64,000 bases of DNA from Ryuthela nishihirai. Lineage: Eukaryota > Arthropoda > Arachnida > Araneae > Heptathelidae. The notes beneath the pieces were generated by a model. The model saw only the letters and a list, made by a program, of their open reading frames with translations, searched no databases and was not told the origin of the DNA. A program made the translations under genes and the position numbers. The stretch is from contig JAWZYU010000007.1 in assembly GCA_038380435.1 (NCBI GenBank), positions 25,709,001 through 25,773,000 on the forward strand, given 5' to 3'. Below, one piece after another: positions 56,247 through 64,000 of the stretch (position 1 is its first letter; every line of letters starts with the position of its first letter).

Positions 56247-56744
56247 CAGTGTCTCGCAAACTTTTTTTTACTCTGCGGCACACTGAATCTAATTTTTTCC
56301 GCGGCACACTGATTCTAATTTTTTTCCCGCGGCACACTGAATCTAATTTTTTTCCGCGGCACACCTAAAAAAGAATAAAAGCAAACTCTATATAATCGTC
56401 ATTATATTTGCGCTTTGTTGAAGTCATCAGCCTGGTTTTACTTGAATATTTGCTCTCGTTCTTTAATTCATAACTCGGTGTTTGTTTTAAATATTTGTCC
56501 ATTCTATGGCTTGAAATAATCAAATATTAATACCAAAATTTGAAAAATGCTTGATAAATACTTACAAGATCCCAGTTGATAAAATGTGAAAGATTTTTAT
56601 TAAAGCACATCGATAGCACGTCGATATTAAATCACGTCGATAACACAAGTCAAGTCAAAATGAAATCTTTCGAATATCTAGTGTCAATTTGAAAATCTCT
56701 CGCGGCACAGTAGTGTGCCGCGGCACACAGTTTGCGAGATACTG
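56247..56744. mobile_element. hAT MITE with internal minisatellite
   Basis: The left end CAGTGTCTCGCAAACT and the right end AGTTTGCGAGATACTG are inverted with one mismatch. A perfect 8-bp target duplication, ttgtagta (56239-56246 and 56745-56752), is diagnostic of hAT-type insertion. Near the left end, about three units of ccgcggcacactgaatctaa plus tttttt form a 31-bp minisatellite. The matching cggcacacag at the right end is the complement of its core. Confidence 0.9.
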
Positions 56745-56752
56745 TTGTAGTA

Positions 56753-56982
56753 CATTCGCTCAAAAAAATATCCGAACACTATGGTTGATTACAGAATTCA
56801 GAAAAATATCTGGCAACCTTCAGTCACGTGACACGTGACACGAAGGTTCTGGCAGCCTTCGTGTCACGTGACACGAAGGTTGCCAGAACACTACTTTCTA
56901 AAAAAATCGTTGCCAGATATTTTTTTCTGAATTCTGTAATCAACCATAGTGTTCGGATATTTCTTTGAGCGAATGCACATAT
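56753..56982. mobile_element. Palindromic MITE, about 110-bp arms
   Basis: The ends CATTCGCTCAAA and TTTGAGCGAATG lead into arms that pair over aaatatccgaacactatggt, tgattacagaattcag and atatctggcaac. A cacgtgacacgaaggtt block sits inverted at the centre. The left flank is TA, shared with the hAT target duplication; the right flank is CA. That is consistent with, but not proof of, Tc1/mariner-type TA insertion. One arm recurs at 30137-30205. Confidence 0.85.
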
Positions 56983-56996
56983 TATATTTGAAAGTA

Positions 56997-57590
56997 CATG
57001 TGCTCCTCTACTTTCGAACGTTCAACTTACGAACTTTCAGACTTACGAACAATTTGACCGTACGTCTAAAATTTAAATATCGCGCGGATTCGTGGCGTTG
57101 AAGTCGATAGCGTGGGCTTATTTCTATTGCGTAACTCATTTTTCGTTTTCGTACGAATTCTGAGGTTCCATTGCCATTCGTGGGCTGGCATTGAAGTTGG
57201 TCTCTGGCAGTACAGACATTCCTTGATATGTATTTTGAGAAGAACTAAACGCGAGTGAAGAATAACACATCTATTTTTCCTTTTTTGTTATTTACAATAC
57301 GTATTATATTATTTATGTACAAACATATACATTAACAGTATAAATTGTTTTATTTATAAAATCGACTTTATGTTACCATATACCACAGCAGATTTTTACC
57401 GCATTTGAAACACCTGCTAGTAAGAAATAGCGAGCAGGTAAACGAGTGTAATGCATTATATTAAGTACATTGAAGGATCGAACAGTAACAATAAGTGGTT
57501 ATTCTGCGTACAAATGTACTTTTTAGGTTAGTTTTCGACTTACGACGAAACCTCGGGAACTTAACCTTTTCGTAAGTAGGGGAGCACCTG
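56997..57590. mobile_element. Nonautonomous TA-type DNA transposon
   Basis: The left end CATGTGCTCCTCTACTTTCG and the right end (complement CAGGTGCTCCCCTACTTACG) share an inverted terminus of about 24 bp with a few mismatches, flanked by TA on both sides (56995-56996 and 57591-57592). The interior is AT-rich and noncoding. Assigned to the Tc1/mariner-type group only from TA flanks and end structure. Confidence 0.65.
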
Positions 57591-57769
57591 TACAAAAAAT
57601 AAAAATAAAAATCAGTTTTAAGAATGAAAGAACAAATGATAAAGGACAATAATGATAATTAATTAAGATATGAAGTAATTAGTTAAACGACTACATAGAT
57701 CAATTATAACAGCAACAATTTAATTAACATGAAACATCACAAATATGCAGTTTATATAAAGTAGCAAAA

Positions 57770-58260
57770 TAGGTAAAAAACAAAAAAAAATATATATATA
57801 TATAAAGTATATATATATATATAAAGTAGTAAAATAGGTATATATATATATAAAGTATATATATATACCTATTTTAATTTTTTTTCCGCGGCACACTGAT
57901 TCTAATTTTTTCCCGCGGCACACTGAATCTAATTTTTTTCCGCGGCACACCTAAAAAAGAATATATAATATATATATATAAAGTATATATATATAATAAG
58001 ATAACGCTTTCAATATTTTTAAAATATATAAAGTATATATATATAATATTATAACGCTTTCAATAGAAACACAGCCACAATTATCCACTACAATACAGTC
58101 TGATGGTAATATATATAATATATATATAAAGTATATATATTATATATATAAAGTATATATATATAAAGTAGTAAAATAGGTTAAAATATATATATATATA
58201 TATAAAGTATATATATAAAGTAGTAAAATAGGTAAACAACAAAAATATATATATTTTGTT
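57770..58260. repeat. (TA)n-rich patchwork with transplanted neighbour fragments
   Basis: Stretches of tatatatataaagta and taaagtagtaaaataggt repeat several times. Embedded at 57884-57962 is a piece of the hAT MITE at 56.25 kb (cgcggcacactgattctaat region, near identical). Embedded at 58052-58105 is a piece matching the LINE at 58863-58915 (cgctttcaatagaaacacag then ccacaattatcc). The pieces are contiguous with TA repeat, without their own target duplications. Confidence 0.8.
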
Positions 58261-58365
58261 ATCTAAGAACTGTAAACACATAACTTATCTAATTCTTAAG
58301 ATATTTAATCATTTACCTCTTGATTTAAGAAATCATAACGGTGGATTGCTTTTGTATAAAAAGAG

Positions 58366-58923
58366 TTAAAGAAGTATTTCTTGGCTATAAGTGAATTTGT
58401 GTATTAGTTCCTTTTTAACAAGGGGAATTTCATACTTTTTTCCATTTGATCGCAGACAATAATTATCTATTTTCAGATTATAGAAGTTATCATTTAAAAA
58501 AAGATGTATCATTGATTTATAGACATACAAATTTCTGAAGGACAGCATGTTAAGTTTAATATAACCATCATGCAGACTATCTCCAAATCCATTATTATCA
58601 GTTAATTTTTTTATTAATTTATTTTGTAGATTTATGACAGGTCTAAGGATTGAAGTATAAGTATCTCCATAGCAAAGTAGCCCATAATGAACAGCAGGCT
58701 GTATCCATGAGTTATATATAAAAGAAAATGTTTCCCGATTCAAAAATCTTTTTAGATAATATATTTTGCATAGCACTGATCTCAGTTTTTTGGCCAGATT
58801 ATTGATATGGGGTTTCCAGTTCAATTTTTGATCTATTACTATCCCTAAATACATAATTTTGGAAACGCTTTCAATAGAAACACAGCCACAATTATCCACT
58901 ACAATACAGTCTGATGTACGCAC
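58366..58923 (-). pseudogene. LINE reverse transcriptase C-terminal segment
   Basis: A 185-codon open stretch with YLGIVIDQKLNWKPHINNLA, the palm-to-thumb transition of CR1/Jockey-like RTs, followed by IYNSWIQPAVHYGLLCYG, LQNKLIKKL and a basic C-terminus. Part of the element at 58366-60430. The catalytic FADD block lies upstream, past a frameshift. Confidence 0.8.
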
Positions 58924-60430
58924 TTTTTATTGTTATGTCATTTATAACAGAACTATTTTTTAAGTAATGCATAATATACTTCGTTTTATCTATGTTTAGA
59001 AATATATTATTTCTTTTAAACCATATATTAACCTTAGTTAAACCATTTGTTATGCTATATAGCAAGTTATAATTTTTCGCTCGAAACGTAATGGCAGTAT
59101 CATCAGCAAAGCAACTGATTTGTCCACCGATTTTTAAAGAACTAAAAATACCGAGGAAAGAATTGGTCCTACAGCTGTTCCTTGTGGGACACCTTGCTTT
59201 AAAGTCAACTCATTGCTTAGAAAACTGTAAATTTTTACAATCTGTTTTCGATTTGATAGATAGCTCTTAAACCAGTTCAACTCTATGTCCCTGATTCCAA
59301 AGTGTTCTAATTTATGCAACAAAATATCATGAGAAACAATGTCAAACGCCTTTTCGATATCTAAAAAAAGAGATAAATAATTTTCCTCTATAGATTCATA
59401 TATATATATATTTAGTTAAACTTATAACCGCTTTCTCTGTATTTTTCCCTTCTTGAAACCCAAACTGATTATTAGAATATAAAGAATTGTGTAGAAGTTC
59501 AATCGCTTTTTAACCATTTTTCAAACATGTTACCAAAAACGGAAATAACAGTGATTGGTCTATAGTTAGATAAACAATTTCTATTGCCCTTCTTATAAAT
59601 AGGTGTCATAACCGCTTTCTTAAATTCATCTGGAAAATTACCTGTTTTAAATGATAAATTAAAAACATTAGTGAGTGGGCATGCAATATAACAAACACAA
59701 TTTTTTATTGTTTAACACTAATTACATCTGATCCAAGACTTAATTTCCTTAAGGCTAATTCTCTAGTCTTCAGTTCAGGTATTGGGGAAAGAAACATTGA
59801 ATTTCTTTTCCAATTGATTAGATCCTGTGTACCTTTATATTCCTTTATAATTTGGTTGCCAGCAATTTCATCTACAACGGTAACATAGAAGGCATTAAAA
59901 TCAGCAGTGTCGAACCAAATACTGTCTAAAGTTTAATTAGATCCAGGTGACGTGTTAGGTAAAACCAAAGTAGATTTTTTTATTATCAGTTAAGTTATTA
60001 ATAAACCTCCATTGTTTCTCACTATCTCCATTGCAATTAATAAACTGTGTTCTGTAGAAATTGTTCTTAGCAGACTTTATTGCATTTTGAAGTTCATTCC
60101 TAATTTTTTTATAATTGTCCTCATGAAATATATTATAAAGATATTTCTTATATTTTTTATTCAATTTATCTTTTGGTTTAATAAATTCCTTTAATTCTTC
60201 AGTAATCCATCTGTTTTTAAGTACATGATCCCCCCTTTTTATGGAATACTGTTTAGATTCTTCTATTAAGATGGAGAACTTTTTTATAAACATTTTGTAA
60301 CATAAATTAATATTGTTATGATCGTCAAGTTCTTTCCAGCTACAATTCTTAAAATTATCGTGCAGTAGTTTATAATTAATTCTGTAAACAACATCTGGAT
60401 TAATAATCTCTTTATTGATATTTTCTATTG
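58366..60430 (-). mobile_element. CR1/Jockey-like LINE, 5' truncated
   Basis: Minus-strand protein in order: a post-endonuclease linker with NRWITEELKEFI (about 60180-60215), KNNFYRTQFI; an RT segment with LEHFGIRDIELNWFKSYLSN and KQGVPQGTAVGPIL (59134-59322); GGQISCFADDTAI at about 59095-59135 (catalytic Asp pair); MYLGIVIDQKLNWKPHI (about 58800-58850); and a C-terminal thumb through 58366. Stops and frameshifts occur between segments, and the endonuclease is absent. Its 3' end abuts TA-rich repeat. Confidence 0.85.
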
Positions 60431-60573
60431 TGGGTATTGTAGTTTTCTATTTATATATATATATACAAATTTCATCTTCCTTTACCCAGATCTCAGTTAA
60501 TATTAATATATCAACGCGATCGTTTCTTCAATTAGCATTTAAAGTAATTCAAATTTAGCTCTTATACTATGTA

Positions 60574-61182
60574 CAGTACTGTGCAAATTAGTTGAGACAA
60601 TAGGAAAATGCAGTAACAAAGACAAAACTAAAATATTTATTTGTTTAATAGTATAGTTAATAGTGAATGTGACCCCCCTTAGCTTTAATTACGTCTTTCA
60701 CCCTCTCAACCATTGATGCCAGTAGCTTTCCACACATCTCCTTCACTTTAGGGTCGTGATACCACACTTTCATGACACTTTCGATCATTTTGGTTTTCGT
60801 CGTGCAATCCATCTTAGATATGCGCGCTTTAATAATGGCCCACAAATTTTCAATGGGGTTTAGATCATGTGAATTTCCTTCAAATGTTGCTGGGTAAAGA
60901 AGCTCTTAGCAAGCTTAGAATTGTGACATGGAGCCAGATCCTGTTGAAATACCTCATCGCCGTTAGGAAACACCTTCTGCAGTGTTGGGACCATTTTCGC
61001 CTCCAGAACGCCTATGTACTTTTTGCTGTCCATCATTCCTTCAATGGGGTGAAGCGTCTCTTAGATTAGTTTAGACTTGCAGCAGAAGGTTGCAAACAAG
61101 TTTAGACTTGCAGCAGTTTAGACTCTGCAGCGGAAGGGACTTAGCATTCCTTCGGTTGTCCCAACTAATTCGCACAGTACTG
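60574..61182 (-). mobile_element. Internally deleted Tc1-type element
   Basis: Terminal inverted repeats CAGTACTGTGC(A/G)AATTAGTT then G(A/G)GACAA occur at both ends, flanked by TA at 60572-60573 and 61183-61184. On the minus strand the 3' half of a Tc1-type transposase survives, with FQQDLAPCHNSK (second Asp block, about 60915-60950) and PLKICGPLLK/NLWAIIKARISKM (third catalytic region, about 60800-60850). Small taagtttagacttgcagcag duplications occur near 61060-61130. The N-terminal half is deleted. Confidence 0.9.
60657..60845 (-). pseudogene. Tc1-type transposase C-terminus
   Basis: A 62-codon open end containing MWAIIKARISKMDCTTKTK, then LLASMVERVKDVIKAKGG and the terminal HY, a typical transposase tail. 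A frame break near 60845-60870 separates it from the rest of the relic. Confidence 0.75.
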
Positions 61183-61324
61183 TATGTTAATGTTTAATAT
61201 ACATACAGATTTATCATCGAATGAAAAAAATGTCTTTAGGTTGTCATAGACATGTAATCAGACTGTGTATCCTCAAATGATATGTCATTCGTTACCATTC
61301 TAAATGGTTGAGGAAATAAGATCA

Positions 61325-61580
61325 AGATCATAATTGATTTGTTGAGAAAATGGAAATGAGCTCAAGATGATAACTGATTTATCGAAAATAATAACTGATT
61401 TGTGTAATAATAACTGAATGAGATTAAGATCATAACTAATTTATCGAGTAATTACAAATAAGCTCAAGTGATAACTCATTTATTGAGTAAATGGAAATGA
61501 ATTAAAGATAACAACTGATTTGTTGAGTAAATGGAAATGAGCTCAAGATGATTACTTGTTTATTGAGTAAATGCAAATGT
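61325..61580. repeat. Degenerate 40-bp tandem array
   Basis: Units like gagctcaagatgataactga plus tttattgagtaaatggaaat repeat about six times with variable gaps. Copy A has a single unit (about 53767-53810), so the array expanded after duplication. Confidence 0.75.
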
Positions 61581-62003
61581 CAAACTACATTTTGTCTTCG
61601 AGGAGTGGAAAAGTTATTTTAATTCTTACTCATTTTGTTATTACTAATACCTGACCTCTTTCTTTCAGTCAGTTTCCTTTTTTCCCCTTCAGTCTCTATT
61701 TTCTGTCTTTCAAGATTGCCCTTAAGGTGCCTCTTATCCTAGACGACGAGATACGAGCTTTTTCCACCACTGATTGTTAGGATCGTAAACAAGTAAAGAA
61801 AATTATTGTTGACATTCGTTCTTTTATTTGCACTGTGTGGAAACGAAAATCTGACATGAACATGGATTGTTGACAGACAGCAAAGAGAAGTTTCTGTAGT
61901 AAAGGTGAAAGAAAGAAATCAGAAAAGGAGAAATCAATAAGGTTGCTTTGTAAACGTAGTAAAAAGTTAATAGAATTCCTCTGAATAGAGAAGCTGAAAA
62001 TAT
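61340..62003. repeat. Segmental duplication, copy B, right part
   Basis: Continues the homology to copy A (53765-54210): caaactacattt(t)g(t/c)cttcga, cagtcagtttccttttttcc, ctcttatcctagacgacgag, gacattcgttcttttatttg, and ends at the gagaagctgaaa boundary. The minus-strand frame at 61824-62006 has no domain. Confidence 0.85.
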
Positions 62004-62019
62004 CAACTACCTAGAATAC

Positions 62020-62280
62020 GGGACACCGATGGGCTTGGAAAGGCCGCCGTCCGTCGGATGGGACGTTAAGCCGTGGCCCCGTGTGCGGGAGAGCCATACC
62101 CTGTGCACGTTAAAGAACACGCTGGATGGCCTTGACGGGAGGCTACCATCTGTCTCCCAACAGCTGTTCCAGTGGGTCCCCTCCCCCAACCTTCTCTGAA
62201 TCTTCGGGGTCCATGTGACCTGGCCATTTAGTCCATGGTGTGCAAAAAAGTGCCGCTCAGAGGTAAAACAACCCAACCCA
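62020..62280 (+). mobile_element. SINE-A, 5' truncated but with target duplication
   Basis: Starts at gggacaccgatgggcttgga, lacking the tRNA-like head and proximal body, and ends ggtaaaacaacccaaccca. Flanked by acctagaatac (62009-62019 and 62281-62291), a perfect 11-bp duplication. The truncation occurred at insertion, as with incomplete target-primed reverse transcription. Confidence 0.95.
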
Positions 62281-62950
62281 ACCTAGAATACATAAACTGC
62301 ATATGGCAGCCATTGCGGGACAATTTGAAGGACTCAGCCGTCATGTTGGGCATTTAGGTATAGGACAAGCTATCTAAAGTTCATAGAAGCCCTTACATTG
62401 ACAGTGAGTACCTGAAAGTTAGATAGCTGTGGTTCTAGTCGTTGGAAAATATTATTTATAATATTCACATCTTCACATATGTTTATAATTCATTACATAA
62501 TTATATTGTGAAAAGCAAAAACAAACACTTTGTGATTGAAGAATAGGCTGTAAAGAGAGAATACAATATATTTATATAATATAAATTTTTTTCTTCCTTA
62601 GTTTAAAATTTACTTTCAAAAGAAAATTAAATCATCTGGAAAAGTAATCACAAAGCGTTTGATTAAGACACATTCGCAGTCGAATTTTTGCAACTAGAAT
62701 GCTAGAGTAAAAAAGGTAATCATCTACCACGATTTTTTTCAAAGACGATTGACGAAAGAAAAATCAATCGTTTTGAATTACCCTTATATTTTTGTTCTCG
62801 TTCAGAAACAACTGATGATTAGTCCTTAAATATTAATTTCTATCACATTAAACTGTGGGAGAAATGAACTTTCTTGCTGAACTGATAAGCGTATTAAAAT
62901 ATTTTATTTTCATTTTAATGTTTTTTACATTTTCTTTTATAATAATAATA
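62281..62950. other. Unassigned AT-rich interval
   Basis: Nothing recognised. Confidence 0.35.
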
Positions 62951-63138
62951 ATTACCCCCTCAAGCAGCTGCTTGCCACAGAGGTCTGACAGGAACCTGTC
63001 AGTTTATATGCCAAAGTAGAAGGTCTGAGAGGATGGCAGTACCTCAGCAGAAAAACGACACAGACAGCCATGCCTTACCCGGGCTCAAACCCAGGTCCCG
63101 CAGATTAGTAGCCAAGCGCGCTAACCACTCGGCCACAT
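62951..63138 (-). mobile_element. SINE-B, full length
   Basis: The plus strand reads accccctcaagcagctgctt, then the CTGACAGG/CCTGTCAG pair, tttatatgccaaagtagaag, ccatgccttacccgggctca and the complement of the head (cgctaaccactcggccac). Near consensus, so relatively young. A tail-like aataataataatt lies on its 3' side (62938-62950). Confidence 0.85.
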
Positions 63139-64000
63139 ACTGAAAATTAAAATATATTTCGAATTTTCAATTTTGCGTTTCTGATTTCCACGACTTCAAA
63201 AGATCTGTTAATGCTGTGTGTGAAAATTGTATCGGAAGGATTGACTCTGTATTAGGGTGACCAATTTTAAAGAAAAAGATCCCAGGACTTCTGAGAATTT
63301 AATCTGAAGGACTGACTTTTGATGAAATTATTATGTTAAAAAGTAACACCTTTATTTACACTACAAAGAACTTGGAACATTATTCGGATTAGATTGGCTT
63401 CATGATTTTAAATTAAATTTTTATTTATTTATTTATTTATTTTATACGGATTTATTGATGACATCAAAGCATTCTGGTTTGAAATACACAGAAGAAATAT
63501 TTGTTTTTTTATATCGAGGTCCATTTTTTGTTACTTCATGTATCCATTTTAAACATTGCTCCTCATTTCATAACAAAAATTAAAAATAGAATTAAATCAG
63601 TGAACAAAAATATTGTTTTAAAATAGAAAATAATCGATTTTCATTATTAGGCAAATTTTGCGCTAATGCACTATTATGCTGTAGGGCAGTTTAAAGTATA
63701 CCCCTGCATTGGTTAGATACAAGATTATAAATACCTTTAGATACTGTTTTGGGATATCGCCAAAATCCAGTTCTTCAGAGCAGAGTTGTTCCCAAATGTG
63801 GAGTTGGGGGTTGCTTGTTTACGCTTTCTTTTTTGCAAATTTATCACAACAGATTTTAGTTCGTTGAATTTATACGATATTTTTAAAAGATGTTTTATTA
63901 AGAAAGAAAAAGGGAAAGGAAACTGCGTTATAGCGAATCCGTGTTGAATGAATCGGGATTACTTGTCCAATATTTTTCTAAGTCTGAAATCGAAAGAAAA
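63139..64000. other. Unassigned AT-rich interval
   Basis: Contains a (TTTA)n microsatellite (63419-63443). No gene or repeat family recognised to the window end. Confidence 0.35.

Noticed and set aside
57720..58281. Tyr/Ile-rich minus-strand open frames
   Set aside because: Translations of TA-rich repeats.

Overview
This is eukaryotic, AT-rich, repeat-dominated DNA. I find no host protein-coding gene that I would defend, no rRNA and no CRISPR array. Almost every assignable stretch is a transposable element, a relic of one, or a tandem array. The mix (tRNA-headed SINEs, Tc1/mariner and hAT elements, a LINE with an APE-type endonuclease, CR1/Jockey-like LINEs, and a decayed copy of a high-copy gene known from arthropod genomes) suggests an arthropod, possibly a chelicerate. 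I hold that only weakly. Most translations of 60-140 residues in the window are SINE or satellite sequence read through, not genes.

Layout. 1-860: Tc1-like transposase relic split by a hAT-type element. 2.45-3.61 kb: minus-strand pseudogene. 3.7-10.5 kb: eight SINE-A copies, one split by a hAT MITE and one inside a 32-bp tandem array. 10.7-12.1 kb: minisatellites and a 600-bp inverted repeat. 13.5-14.6 kb: 3' end of a LINE (minus strand). 15.7-16.1 kb: inverted-arm element with a tRNA-like core. 16.4-17.35 kb: an unexplained GC-richer island. 19-22.6 kb: SINE-A copies and a 42-bp array. 23.07-24.30 kb: a 33-bp satellite bounded by tRNA-like inverted arms. 28.6-32.9 kb: two LINE copies. 33.86-34.46 kb: MITE with long inverted arms. 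38-43.7 kb: a LINE relic broken up by duplications, a palindrome-rich element, a SINE and a Tc1 relic. 45.45-47.10 kb: hAT-type element filled with degenerate tandem repeats. 48.5-50.1 kb: Tc1 relic split by a SINE. 52.8-62.0 kb: a 1.4-kb segmental duplication whose second copy was opened by about 5.2 kb of nested transposons. 62-63.1 kb: two more SINEs.

Two SINE families dominate. SINE-A (about 385 bp, 28 copies or fragments) has several nearly identical copies with perfect 8-14 bp target-site duplications, so it was active recently. SINE-B (about 190 bp) has six copies or pieces plus a long variant.

The best candidate for something undescribed is a group of elements whose inverted arms each carry a tRNA T-arm/B-box-like sequence. 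The centre is either a tRNA-like sequence (15.7 and 55.8 kb) or a tandem array (23.1 kb) whose 33-bp unit closely resembles the internal part of a tRNA-like sequence at 18.9 kb. One insertion (55.83 kb) is supported by an empty site in the paralogous duplicate at 53.73 kb. No element here looks competent for its own movement. All coordinates of element ends were read by eye.
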